64,000 bases of DNA from Bipolaris cookei (taxonomy: Eukaryota; Ascomycota; Dothideomycetes; Pleosporales; Pleosporaceae): NCBI GenBank assembly GCA_002286855.1, contig NRSV01000005.1, forward strand, positions 682,001 through 746,000. Reading direction: 5' to 3'. Position numbers and translations under genes: made by a program. The notes beneath the pieces were generated by a model. The model saw only the letters and a program-made list of their open reading frames with translations, was not told where the DNA came from and made no database searches. Within the stretch, counting starts at the first letter, position 1, and the number at the start of each line of letters is the position of its first letter. Positions 42,669 to 54,796 of this stretch are shown in pieces.

Positions 42669-42979
42669 AAGGAGAGTCTGCAGCGTCATACTGCTTAATA
42701 AGGTGAATACACGGGCGGATTGTGGTTATGCGATGTGCGGAAAGCATAGGCTCTATGGCATTAGAACGACGCGCCATGTATGACATGTCCAAGCGCGTTG
42801 TCGGGTATCGAGCTGTACGTACAAGTTATATGAAGCATCTTTGTGCGGGCAGGTGCGTCGCGCACCCGGATAGCTCTATGCTTCCATTCATGAATGAACA
42901 TCAATGCTCAACTCTGTTCCGCTAAAACGCCCTTTCCATGCAGTGATATCTCAGTACCCGTAGGAAAAAGCGTAGCCCC
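42669..42979. other. convergent 3' flanks
   Basis: 311 bp between two converging genes; no feature seen. Confidence 0.35.
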
Positions 42980-43858
42980 TCAGTCACTGTCGTTGCCATC
43001 TTCGTCGTCGTCATCGTCTTCTTTGTTCTCCTTCTCTTCGAGCGGATCTTCTACCAAACGCTCCTCTTCGACCTCCTCTTCAATCTCATCGTCCTCGACC
43101 TCCTCATCCTCAATGTCTGCTGTCTCATCCCCCTCTTCTTCCGTGACATCTCCCTCGGCGTTATCCCCGCTCTCTCGCCTTGCCCTCTTCGCTGCTCTCT
43201 CTCCATCATCATCCGCCTCTTCCATGGCGACATCTCCATCCGCCGTTAGTTTTGTAGGCGTCGATCCTGTTGCACCTCCAGTTGACGACGATGCCTTCTT
43301 CTCCTCACGGACCTTTTTCCTGTAAGTGTTCCGCTTGTCGGCTTGTATACTCGTGAACTTTGTGACTTCGGCTTCAAGACGGGGCAACATAAAAGCGAAT
43401 TCGAGTTCTTGCATGGCATCGAAGACGTCCTTGGGCATGACAGTTTTCTTGCCGTTGCTGAGGGCTTTCTCGGCGGCGCTATCAACATCCCATTGTCAGT
43501 GCTGGTTCTGCAGTATAGCAGATGGCTCGGCGCATGCAACACTGGGCATAGTATTGAAGAGTAAGCAGACATACCATGATGTAATGTAGTTGACGAACAC
43601 AGTTGCACTCTTACTCATGGCAAGTAGCGCATCTTTTTGGATCTGAGTATTTGGCGGCAGCACACCCTTGGCCAGACGCTGCACTATCGATTTGGGCAAG
43701 TTCAGATCCTATAATCGGGTCATCAGCCTTTCGCTCCGATTCTGACTCAGTATGCAGCGCACCTCGACACCCAGACTGTCATCCCGCGGCGCTGATCTTG
43801 GTGCTACGGGACTGGGTTCATTTGACACGGCGGATACGTTACTTTTTTTGGGCGGCAT
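42980..43858 (-). CDS. DPB4: DNA polymerase epsilon subunit D (Dpb4/POLE3)
   Basis: Histone-fold subunit shared by DNA polymerase epsilon and ISW2/CHRAC-type remodellers. Exons 43858-43763, 43708-43575 and 43478-42980, 242 residues. The histone fold is recognisable: LNLPKSIVQRLAKGVLPPNT, then DALLAMSKSATVFVNYITS, and after the second intron SNGKKTVMPKDVFDAMQELE. The long C-terminal tail is extremely acidic (Asp/Glu runs) with a basic KRARRE patch. Both introns have GT-AG ends (GTGCGC...TTATAG and GTATGT...GATAG). Confidence 0.9.
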
Positions 43859-45327
43859 TGTGAACTACAAAATACTCGCTAGAAAGAACTAGAGGTTTCG
43901 AGCGTGGTGGAGAGGTATGCGATTGAGGTCGGTATGTTGGTTGGAAGTGGATGTGGAGGTGCGAATGCGATAGTTTTAGTGGGACCCTGACGCGTGAGCA
44001 CGCGTTGAGGTCTGGGCGCGATTCTGGACTTTTGTCGGGAGCGGGACTGTCAACCAGTATCAACACTTTAAATGTGGATTGTGAGCCGAATGTTCCAACA
44101 CATTGTCAGGGCTACTCTGTTTCACGATTCAGGTGGTTTGAATCGCGATTTAATCGTACAAGCGGAAACCTCAGTTAACACATTCAAACAATCTAGGGAT
44201 AGCCAACTGAGCAGCATACTCAATAGTAAATCCTCCATCCTGGATCCAATTAGACAGCAGCACAGTGAATGTACTAAAATTACCAGCCTTATCCAAGATC
44301 CATCTCTATTGCAAAAATCTGAGGAGACAAGAGACGATAGATAGTTTGATTGTAGTCATTCTAAACATGTCCTACGAATATGTTTAAACTTGGATAGCAC
44401 ACGGAGCCTACCAATGTCAAGTTGCAGCTATACCAATAAACTCCCGTTAATTCTGTAGATTGCATGGCGCCCTGTACAGTCTTCATGACCACTTCAACCC
44501 TTCTGGACCCTTGATCGCCAGGGTCCATTTGTCAATGTTAAGTTACGACTAGATCCAAACCTTCTCGCGAAACTATCAAGCTAATACTTGTCATTTTTTA
44601 TTCTTCTTTATCAGCCGGATATACTTTGTTGCTTAAGACTTGTGTAGCCATGAAAATGCTTCAGTGTTGATCCATGTCACTGAGCTAGATGATAAGGGAA
44701 GGTAGACAATCCTAGTCGCGAGACAAGCCCCTCTGCTCCACCAAGTTCATAGTCACCCAAGACTGTTGGCCTTATCTAATTAGAAGACAGCGCGTGTAGC
44801 GGAAAAAGTACGTCAGAACCCAACCTAGCACATTACATGTGAGACACAACCAAAAGTCAAGCAAAGATCCAGAAGCACCTACTAGCCCACCCATACAGAA
44901 CACTACGTCAGTCCCGTTACTCAAGACCACATGAAACAGAAACAAGCTGGCGTACGCAGCTACCCGAGTTGCGAGAACCAGTCGAATAGCAACCCCGCCC
45001 TACACTTACCCCCACCTTCTCACCGCGGCTAGACACGGGTGACGTCACCCCCCCGCCTGCACGCAACGCAAACATGGCCCTATCTCTGCCGCCTGGTGAC
45101 CAACACGCTGCGCCCCATCAAACAGCCAAGTTCCCCTTCACCCAAGCTTACTACGAACAGGGGTTTGTCCCCTACTAAGCCGAACTTACATACATAAGTA
45201 CTCGGTTGTCCCCCTTCTCTTATCCTCACTAAAAAACACACCTTCATACGAAACCCTACACATCAAAGGCCCAACGGCTTTCCTACGACTTCTTTTCACA
45301 AGAACTTATACAAATCCACCACGTAAA
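43859..45327. other. 1.5-kb intergenic region
   Basis: Between the divergent Dpb4 and I78 genes. AT-rich in the middle (44050-44700) with no credible ORF; the last 300 bp probably hold the I78 gene promoter, including a CRE palindrome. Nothing else recognised. Confidence 0.4.
45037..45050. promoter_or_regulatory. CRE-type palindrome GGGTGACGTCACCC
   Basis: Perfect 14-bp palindrome around TGACGTCA, the ATF/CREB-class bZIP site, 278 bp upstream of the I78 gene start. Binding by an Atf1-like factor is inferred. Confidence 0.5.
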
Positions 45328-45666
45328 ATGCCTCTCGTAGTCCCCGGTATCCAGTCCAAGGATGGAAACTCCAAGGAGGAGTGGATGACCAAGCTCATGG
45401 GCAAGAAGATTGGAGAGCAGCATGATGAAGTGGTTCGTTTTCCCACTTTACCCCCTTTGTCTTCCTAAACTGCGTTGCCATTTAAAAAAAATTGAGATCA
45501 AGTACTAACGAGTTCACGAAATCGCCAGACATTCGCAAAGACCGATCTCCCAGAGAAGCACCGCGTCCTCACGCCCGGCGCAATGAAGACTATGGATTTC
45601 AACCCGGACAGGCTGAATGTACACGTTGATGAGGATGGTACCGTCAAGGATGTTACTCACGGTTAA
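45328..45666 (+). CDS. I78-family peptidase inhibitor
   Basis: Exons 45328-45432 and 45529-45666 encode 80 residues. The frame MPLVVPGIQSKDGNSKEEWM and TFAKTDLPEKHRVLTPG, ending RLNVHVDEDGTVKDVTHG, matches small fungal proteins of the potato-inhibitor-like I78 family (the RxNVxxDxxGxV signature near the C-terminus). No signal peptide, so cytosolic. The intron (GTTCGT...TACTAAC...CCAG) has a strong branch site. Target protease unknown. Confidence 0.88.
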
Positions 45667-46230
45667 GAAAGGGGTTGCTGCATAGCAACAGCTTGATTGT
45701 TCTGGAGGATGAGGCATAGCTGCCTGGACGTGGTAATGAAGATGGAACACGGGCGTGCGCACCCAGACGCGGGAGTAGATGACACTGATGAATCAAAATC
45801 ATAATTGTTCATAATAAAACCGAGGTGTGTGCATCCAAAGTAATGTCTTGAAAAGAATACGAGAGAGTTTCTAGCTAGAGTACACTCGGGTATTTTGCCA
45901 CAGCTACCTGGTCTCAGCGTCAACTCCAACGCTTTGCTAAAAGAAGAAAGAAAAAAAAGGTTAAGAAAACCCCAATAATATCATACAGCAAAAACAGAAA
46001 CTAGATACCACCGCTTGAAAGGAACAAGAAAAGACAGAAAGAAAGAAAAAAGGTGACTACCAAACTCCGTGACAACTTTAATTATTTGCAACTCCAAATT
46101 TGGTACTTGGGCCGCATATCAGCCTTACAGCCTCGCCCGCACGGTCACCCAAAACAAAAAAAGAACATCGCCACTGTGGGGAAAAGCTTATTGCAACATC
46201 ACCGGCGACGACTCTTTCTTCCTCTCTCTT
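45667..46230. other. convergent 3' flanks
   Basis: 564 bp between I78 and the next reverse-strand gene, A-rich near 45940-46050. No gene seen. Confidence 0.35.
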
Positions 46231-48459
46231 TCACGCCTTTGTCCGTTTCCGTGGTGCTTCAAATTCTCTCCTATTGTTAACAATCTGCACCTCGTCCTTG
46301 TTTCGCAACGCATCGACCATGTCCGTCATCTTGAGCATGGTGGCATGCATAGCCTCTGGATGCTCAAAGCAGAGCATGATGCACGCTCGTATCGTGAGCG
46401 CGGAAAAGTATCGTCGTAGCACCTTGTCTTTCTCATGGTAGCTGGCGGCTCCCATGACGAGTCCGATCCAGAGGAGCACGCCAGCCATGTCGCCCCAGCA
46501 GTCAGAGAGGTTGGATTTTTCCAGTGCCTCCCTGACTTCTGAGAGTGTGGTGAAACGCCGTTGGTGGCGCAGTGTCTCTGTTGAGACAGATGATTGGGAT
46601 GAAAATGACAGATGGTGCGAAGTGGTTGAGGCGTCGGAAGATCGGTGGATAAAGGGAAAGTTCGGCTGTTGTGCAGAGGAGCCAAAGCTGAATGAGCCGC
46701 CGAATGATGGACTCATCGAGTAATCCGTATCCGGGGTACTGTATGAAACATCAAAGGGCGAAGGTAGGGATTCACTGGATTGCGAGGCCAGTGACGATGT
46801 GTAAACTGTGGACATTTTTCTCGTTGGACATGCGTGTGCAATGGCATCGGACAGCTGGGTTCGGTTGTTGATTGCGTATGCTTGGACAACGGCAGTAATT
46901 CGTATCGCCTCGTACTTCCAGTCTTCTTGTGTATGCACGTTGTCCCTAGACATTTGTTGTAAGGTCGGGTATTGAGTGATGCGGTAGGTCATGCTTATGA
47001 GCTTGTTCGAATTCCATTGAGCGTTCTTCGACACCTCAAGAAATTCTTCAATTAATGTCCGCATAAGGTTCAAGAGCTTCAGCGTATTTGGCTGATACTC
47101 GACTGATCGTGAATTCTCGATTGTCACATATTTTCCGCGAGGACAGTAGAGTGGAGACTCTGGGGCGGCGACATTAAGCGGGTATTCCTTGGTCGAATTG
47201 CTGACGCAGTACTCGACATACATTGCACTAGGTGTTGTTTCACGCAAGACCGCGGTCGCCAGGTGTGCCCAAGAGACTGCAGATGCCAGATAGCCATTCA
47301 CGCCCAACTCGTTTAGCCCACCACGCTCTCTGATCATCTTCTCCATGCCGTCCTGATGATAAGCCAGACTCATCTCTGTCCGACTAATAGCTTCACCAAG
47401 AATAAGCTGACTAACCGCAATGACGTTAGCATCATCTACCCTTCTGTTGGAATTCCGCAGGTTCTTTCTAACAAGATACATAATGTCTTGGCGCAATGCT
47501 GCAGTTTCGAGACTCTCAACCTCGCGCTGCCGTATAACGTCATCATGTGCAGATGCCATGAAAAGCGTACTAAGAAAAGTGTGAGGATCGTCGAGACACT
47601 TTGGAATCCACACTTTGCCGAGGCTTCGTGTGCCAAAGTACATCCTGCAGTGATGCTTCAGTTTCTCGACAGAAACACGTGGGTTGCTCGATTGAAACAT
47701 GGTTCGGAAGGGATCCAGGTTTGCGCCTAACGATCTCAATGGCGGCATGTGGTGTTTGTCAAACGGGTAGTTGACTTCAGGAAGTATAGGAACAACTATG
47801 GGCGTTTGAGGGATAGTAGATTGCCGCGGCACTACTTTTGCTATCCTGGTATCAGGACTTGAGTGGTCGCAGTCTTTCGACCTTGATTTCGAAGAACCGT
47901 CAGGGGAAGCTGGCTTCTTTCCACCGCTACTCTTTTTCTTAGATTGAGCGATTGGGCGACTTTGAGTCTCCTCGCCTGAACGCGACTCATCGGAAGCTTC
48001 GCTACCCGCTCTCGACTTTGCAGCCTCTCGGCTTTTTCCAGTCTTGAGATAGCTGACCATGGCTGTTTGGCGCACTTTATGCATGGTGTCTTTTGATTTG
48101 AACTTGGCGGGTTCATCGCAGACAATCCAACACAAGGCTCCATCTTTAGATGATGATTCTGTTGGCGAAGCGCTCGACGTCTTGCGCGAACGCAATGCTA
48201 CATGTACTGTTAGTATATGCTGCCATACAAGAGGCGATAGGACGGCAATGTCGAGCGTTCATGTACATGTGAGTGGGTGGTGTTGGATTGGTCATGGATA
48301 TAGGTGCGGGAGTGGGTGCAGGTGCAGGCACAGACAAAGACCTCGGCATGGTGATGGCAGGCTTGCTGCCTATGTAGTGCACTCGACATGCGCGCATTCG
48401 ACTTATCAGTGAAGACGAAGAGAGCTTCGCTTACATTTGATCTCTGAACGTGGCGACAT
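46231..48459 (-). CDS. fungal transcription-factor-domain protein lacking a zinc cluster
   Basis: Exons 48459-48435 (MSPRSEIK) and 48197-46231, total 663 residues. The long exon opens with codon TTG in its first frame position, so an upstream exon is needed; the 25-nt exon with GTAAGC donor and the ACTAAC/ATGTAG acceptor fits in phase. ALCWIVCDEPAKFKSKDTMHKV near the N-terminus resembles the short motif that opens many fungal-specific transcription-factor-like (Fungal_trans_2-type) proteins, and the helical middle (FLSTLFMASAHDDVIRQREV, YHQDGMEKMIRERGGL) fits that domain. No Zn2Cys6 cluster is present. Function unknown; it may regulate by protein contact. Confidence 0.75.
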
Positions 48460-49827
48460 AGGGCTGCAATGCAAGGTCGTATCAGAGTCGACGGTGGATG
48501 CAGGTGAGGGATAGGCGAAATGCATGTGATGTGTGGCGGCAAAGAGAAAGGGCTCTGCTGGAGGGGTAGTCATTGTTATTGACTAGCTCGATGCTCCAAA
48601 GGGAAGGAAGGGGGTTTGCCCAGCACAAAAGTCAAGGAAATGGTGCAAACAAGTAGGCGGTTCCTCGATCGGACCAGCAAGTGTCTTGGAGCAGCAGCAG
48701 GAGGAGCGGTCGAGGGATCGGTCAGTATCAGGTAGGGCTGAGAGAATGGGGGCCTGATGAAGACATATATGTAGGCGTGCGGGTGCCTGTATGCCTTGCC
48801 TGTCAGGCTGAACCAGCATTCCACAAAGCGCAGGACATGCCGTCTAAGGACCCCCTTGTGTTGCCCCGTGAAGCAGGCAGTAGGCAATCGAGCGGCATGC
48901 AGCATATGTTGGGGGAATGCATGGCAACGTGGTGTCGCTGGGATACACAGTCCATGGCCACGGATGGCGGCCGTGGCTGTGTTCCTGGTGCCAACACCGA
49001 CGAACGAACCATGGGCCTACGCTCGGTCGTGGGCACATTGCTGGCCTGACCACCGGCCCATGGCTCTGGCGCCCGCGCAGTGCGCCTCCTGAACTGCCTC
49101 AGTGCAAGGGCCCATCAGTGTCGGTCGCCCTGCAACATGGTTGACACCCCCATTGGATGCCGTACCACACGTGCAAAAGCTGACATCAATCGCACGATGG
49201 GACGCTCCAGACATCAAACCAGTCTCACCGCCTCCGACACCCCTCCCCCCCCGGCGACATTTTCCAAGCAACGCCAATGCCGTCCCCCCTTATCTATACA
49301 CACCTCTCTCAGATGAGCCACGGGTTCGGTCCTCTCACGTCGCAAAGGCCTCCTTGGCTTAAACACGTGCACATGGCTACTATGCCTTTACGTACACAAG
49401 ATACGAGCTCGAATGCAATCTTAAATGACACAAAAAAACACCAATGCCATCATATCATCAACGTTCGCTTACCGGCGTACCAGCGGGTCGGGTACGCCAT
49501 GCCTTGGGCTGGGTGCAATGACATTGCTATAGGCGTGTTGGCCGCCCTACTTACCAATCATTCGTTTCGACTCATCTGGCGCCAAATCCCGTAAGCAGCC
49601 CGGTGGAGTCCATACGAGCCCAAAGTGTTTGATCATTGTCATGCTTATAGCTCTACCACAACTTTGGGACCGTGGATGCAGCCCCAGCTACTCCAAAGGG
49701 CTAGACCGCCTACCTTTGCCAATACAGGCTTTAGCACTGGTAAACGTGTGATACAACAGAAGGACTTTGTACGTAGTTGTATTAATAGACTTGTCTACCA
49801 AGCCTCTTGGGACTGTTGCTACTGGAG
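48460..49827. other. 1.4-kb intergenic region
   Basis: Upstream of the reverse-strand transcription-factor-like gene and downstream of Ric1. GC-rich at 48900-49260. Open frames here have no motif. Confidence 0.4.
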
Positions 49828-52800
49828 TCAGTTGCTCAGTCCAAGACCAAAATAGTCACTGGGAGCTTGCTGTCCGCTTCCCTTTCCAGGACTCGCACCC
49901 ACATCTCCAGGGCTAACACCATCGCTCTCTTCCAATGTGATGCTCACACTGTTCGCCCCAAAATCGTCGCCTAGTCCGCCTAATCCGCCTAATCCGCCTA
50001 ACGCGCGATGCCCGTTGCCCCGCCCCCTCAACGGCACATTGAGACGAGTAGAATCAAATGTGAAATGGGGCTGACCCAACCCAGACTCTGCTGACGGGCT
50101 CTTCAGCTCCACAAGCTCCAGCGTGCTACGGAGCGTCGCACCAGATTCATCCAAAGCCATCAGAAACCGCGCTAGTTCTTTGCACAGCTCCCAATCACCT
50201 TCATCTTTGGCACGTTGGAGTAAGCGCACCACCTGGTCGCCCGTGGGCCGCAGCTCTTCGAACGTATGAAGAACAAGTAAGTAGCCACCCGCAGTCTTGA
50301 GATTACCTTTTTGGAGCGATTCTTCGAATAGCTCTTCCGGCGGTGGCAGATTCGAGAATAGAGTTCTCCAGGAGCGTACTTCGGTTTTGCGTGTGCATTG
50401 CACCACGATATCAAGGTACTGCGGGAACGAACTCAAAAATGATAGTACGCTCGGCAAGAGGGCTTGTTCAAGTGGCGGCTGGGTATCAACCTCTTCGTCC
50501 AATACTTCGTGCAGTAAGATTTCCAAAGCATGAGGAAAGTACAGCAGATGCTGGTAATGATGGCTGAGATGTAGAGCCGCAGGGTGATTGAACTGAGCCA
50601 GGTGGGAGCGCAGCAGTGCGGGAAGGAACAAGTGGGTCTACCACATATGTCAGCAAAGCATCGACAGAAAGAAACGGAACAGCTTACCCTTGTTCCGAAG
50701 CGCAAGAAGGCAAAGTTTGTGTCTCTGCGCTGGATCAACTCCGACTCAACACCAAATACTATGGCTTTATTGATCAATGCAGATAGCGGGTAGAAATCGA
50801 CCGGAATCTGCACAGGTGTAGGCAGCTCTCTGCCAATCTCAGGAGATGCAGAAGCCAGGACATCTTGCATATCGATCCACACCCGCATATCTTGGCCATC
50901 AAAGAACCACAGCGAATCGCGCAAATCATGGCCATGCATGCCGTCTATTGTGAGCCCTACAGAAGGGCTTGGCGGTAGGGAGTCAGCTTGCTTGTCTAGT
51001 GCAAACGCAGGGTGGTCGCGCATGAGCGCATACGTCTCTACATTCTGCGCAATGATGCGCATTTCATACTTGAGCCCACCGACTTCTGTTGTAGTTGGCT
51101 GCAGTAGCACAAGTTTACCGTCCACAAGGAACAATATTGTGGCAACCGACACGTCTTGCGATGGGTCTCCGCTGTCTAAGCCACGTTAGTTTCTGTAGAA
51201 CCATGCTCTGGTAAAACTTACGCATCTGGTCTTCAGGCAAAATCCAGCTGAGTGCTCGCACTCGTGGAGGCGCACGGATAATGCCGTGCAGTGCAATTTG
51301 ACCAACTTGAATTAATTTGACACTAGCATCTGCAACACTAATAACGTAGTGATACAAGACGTTTTCGTATGTGTAGACCAGAAGCGAATCCTCTCCTGAG
51401 GGCGCAATCAAAACTATTGGTGCAGGGAGCTTCTGTACATGCATGATGCGGCTTTTTTCCAGAGCTGCCTCACGAGAATACACTCGAATCTAGATATTGC
51501 TAAGTCAGTATGGGTCACCAAAACTGTCCCGCCGTCATCGTACCTCGTGAGATTCATGGCATTCAACCGCTGCAATCAGAACATGCTGAAACCAGCACAT
51601 TCCTCCTCGAACAGTGAACTCGTTCTCACCAAACGGATCGTCAAACATTTTCCAACGTCCGCTATTCACACTGTAATGTGCAAGTCCTCTTTTGCCTGCG
51701 ATTGCGACGTATCGCCCATCGTTTGAGATGACTGCACTTCTGATTGGCCACTGGTCGACAAGATAGGCCGAAGGAACCTGTACATGATGCCACAAAGAAA
51801 CATCAGCGGAGATGGTCGTGAGGTCTGGAAGGTCGTAGCCACGATAGATCATGAAGCCAGTGCTGGTCTGCATCAAAGACCGTGATATATTGGCGGATGA
51901 GAAGCAACCAGTGACCGCACTTCGAGCCATTTCCATGGTATATAGACGATTATCGTTGTTAGCCAACATCAAGAGCTCAGCGCCCCCACCGATCCAAAAG
52001 GCATCCTTGATGCCGAGAAGCCAACCCTCTTTGTTTGTCTCGGAGAGCGTCCTGTCTGCGGTAAAGCTAGTAGCACCCGGCTTCCCGTATACACTCCACA
52101 TTGCCCAGCCATTTTCGTAACCAGCGAACAGACAGTACCCATCTGGCGAGTAGGTCAAGATAGTCAACTGCCCAGGCGACGTGGCATTCGGGCGTAGCTT
52201 GTGTGAAAGAGGAATGTTGCCTGTGTAGTCTTTTGCAGTGTACACATATATCTCACCACTGGCGCTGCCAACCGCAAGTAGAGAGAACCGCGCATTGATC
52301 GCAGCCATAATCCCTTTGTCCGCATCTACATCAGGCATGTGGAAGCCATGCCCGCGGAAAAGACTGGGATCTTCACTGTTTTTCTTCGCAACTTTTTGAA
52401 CAGCGAATGCCTGGCCATTATTCGTAATCCAACAAGATATGTTCATAGGTCGATCATGAACCAAATCACGCAGTGTCGTCTTTTTTCCAATCCACGTCAT
52501 TTTGGATAATAGTTCGGTGCTTGTTTGATTTCCGGTGCTGTCTGGCGCCCATCGAATGCATTGTATAGCAGCAGGCTTCTCCGTTGCAACAATCAATTCC
52601 TCGTCTAGAGCCAGGGCTCGTATTATCCCAGCATCGACCCGAATAACCATGCGGAAACGCAGGCTGAGCTCTCTTAAACCGTTACCCTCTCCCGGCCCCG
52701 CATTAGCCTCATGCTGCCGTTGTATCTTGAAGCCAGTAATTGCACTGCTTCTTCTCGCATGTCCTCCATGTGTGTTTGTAAATTGGTTTTTGTAGACACG

Positions 52801-53350
52801 TGAAGAACGATCTGTCGCAAGGGAATACGTAATCAAAAAGCCGAGTGTGGTTTGTACGACGAATATCTGAGAATCGGGGCGAACGAGCACATCGGTGTTG
52901 GGACCGTATGTTTTGACGGATTGTTCTGAGCGTAACACAGAAGCCAAAACAACGGTAGGCTATGGGATGTATCAGTGAAGGCCAACCAAAGAGGCGAGTA
53001 CATGGTACCTTTGTCTGCCAAACTGTGAGCGTTGTTTTTGTGAGGGTTGCAAACAAGTGACCACTCCTAGTCACTCTGATAGCAGCAATGGTTCCGTGGA
53101 TGTCATCCTCTACCGGCGGACTCGGAGCAGCTTGTCGCGACAGCTCCCCACCTTCCTTCTCTTCTACTCCGTTTGTGTTGTTCGTAGCCTTCTTTTCCTT
53201 TGGCTGAGACTCTGCACCACTGTCTGGTTCAGCGTGCTGGTCGCCTGATTGCTTGCGCTCTAGGCCATCGTTGGAGACATGCGGGCGCCCTAGGTCCGTA
53301 CGTTTAGTAGCCGCGAAGACGGAGGGCGACGAGATAGGCCAATACGTCAT
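49828..53350 (-). CDS. RIC1: Ric1, subunit of the Ric1-Rgp1 exchange factor
   Basis: Scaffold subunit of the complex that activates the Golgi Rab Ypt6 (Rab6), acting in endosome-to-Golgi retrograde traffic. Exons 53350-53009, 52959-51544, 51489-51222, 51175-50688 and 50637-49828 encode 1,107 residues, the expected size. The N-terminus MTYWPISSPSVF matches the Ric1 start. WD-type propeller blades follow (SPDGYCLFAGYENGWAMWSV, SNDGRYVAIAGKRGLAHYSV). The C-terminal Ric1 domain is typical (FNHPAALHLSHHYQHLLYFP, HALEILLHEVLDEE, FPQYLDIVVQCTRKTEVRSW). Every intron is 45-65 nt with GT-AG ends and keeps frame. The tail has a short LGG repeat. Confidence 0.95.
49970..50005. repeat. 9-bp tandem repeat in Ric1 tail
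   Basis: About four CTAATCCGC-type units encode the GGLGGLGGLG stretch of Ric1. Confidence 0.9.
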
Positions 53351-54117
53351 GGCGCTTTACCGCAAGCGATGGCTGCATTTGCGCGCGCCCACCTCACTGC
53401 GGGGATGTGTGCTTCACGAAGCTCATGCTAGCTGGCTTGATGCAGGGTAAGGTGGCTGTGGTGTCTGAGGATGAACTTGATGATCCACGCGCGGCGCAGC
53501 ACCAGTCCGGCCCAGTTGTGGCTGCCCGGTCCGTGCTTAAGTAGGACAATGAACACAGTGATAGCAAGGGTCAATCAAATTGGTGGGGTTGCATATCCCA
53601 TGTTTTTACGTTTGTGCTACATCAGGGTTCCTGGAACAGTTGGGAAGGTGCTGTTACAGGCATGACTGCAGGAAGTAGCCGGCAGCCATCTGAGCACCTT
53701 CAAATGGATGATGTTCGCACTTGTCGGCGCGTAGGCACTGCAAGAGCTTGCGGCCGTCATATTCATAGGTTTTTTGGGAACGTGAAAGAAGCCCGAAGTA
53801 GTTTACCAGTCTCTATAAGTTAACAGAGCCCCCACTCGTGTTTTCTGCTGAAGATCTTGAAATACTAGATTCACAACATCTTGAACCTCTATCGCATATT
53901 CACACTGTCCATGTCATTTTTCCAATTATAGGTGAACAACGGTTGGAAGACCCCACGCGATATTGAGAATGATAGTGCTGAAGGAAGTGTATTGAGGTTG
54001 GCGAACTTGGCTATGCCTATAGCTAAGTAAGTTATGTAGCCTACACATTTTGCTTTCAAGTGTAAATAATACTAATATATTATTTTTATTTTCAAAAGCT
54101 TCCATCAAATCACTTAC
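53351..54117. other. Ric1 upstream region
   Basis: 767 bp between Ric1 and a tRNA gene. Becomes AT-rich after 53820. No gene seen. Confidence 0.4.
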
Positions 54118-54216
54118 GGTGAGATGGCCGAGTTGGTTATGGCGCCAGGTTAAGGTCTTCTTAACATCATATTCCTGGTCACGAAAGTGGCGTGGGTTCG
54201 AGTCCCACTCTCATCA
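54118..54216 (+). tRNA. tRNA-Leu(AAG), intron-containing
   Basis: Acceptor GGTGAGA/TCTCATC, anticodon stem CCAGG/CCTGG, anticodon AAG at 54152-54154, 17-nt intron 54156-54172 after position 37 (its CTTAA pairs with TTAAG of the loop), variable arm, intact T-arm GTGGG-TTCGAGT-CCCAC and discriminator A. A 7-T tract at 54252-54258 is the likely terminator. This is the normal layout against which the split tRNA at 38604 can be compared. Confidence 0.95.
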
Positions 54217-54796
54217 GCATTCGTCTGGCTATAGTCAGATACCCCAGGTTCTTTTTTTGCAGGGTCGCCAGCCTGAATGACAGCATGGCGTGGGTTATGT
54301 CACGGCGACAAAGCGTTATTTTTACCTCATCACAGAGATTGTGGGTAGCACTGCTCGCAAGCCTGCACTTGATTCTGACCTTGGAATCAAGACCTCATTA
54401 CAATGTCCTACTATCTGTGCTCGTTCTTTTTTTCAATAATCTGCAGTTAATAACAGAGAATTTTCAAAGCGGTAATGTAATGACAAGTAGGGATGAAGTC
54501 TGTAAGAAAGGTTGTTCTGTATATGGGTAGTCCTATCCACTCTACTAAAGTATTGTTTGGTAGAAACTTGAGTAAAAAATGACTTGTTAGGTATAATCTC
54601 TACATGCATTATTACTAAAAATGTCTTTGTGATGTATAATGGTGTGCGCACCTAGAGCATCACAGATGACGTAGTACATACTTATCCAGGACCCTGCAGA
54701 TCAACTCCCAAAAAATTACACGCAACATCCTGCTCTGTACCAATAGCACCATCATATGTTGATGAAAGAGGCGAAACAAGCCTCGGGTCGTTGCAA
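54217..54796. other. intergenic, no gene seen
   Basis: 580 bp between the tRNA and a mitochondrial carrier gene; AT-rich from 54420. Nothing recognised beyond the Pol III T-tract. Confidence 0.4.

Noticed and set aside
48681..49594. Several overlapping frames of 75-120 codons
   Set aside because: GC-rich intergenic DNA with no motif, no consistent strand and no splice structure.
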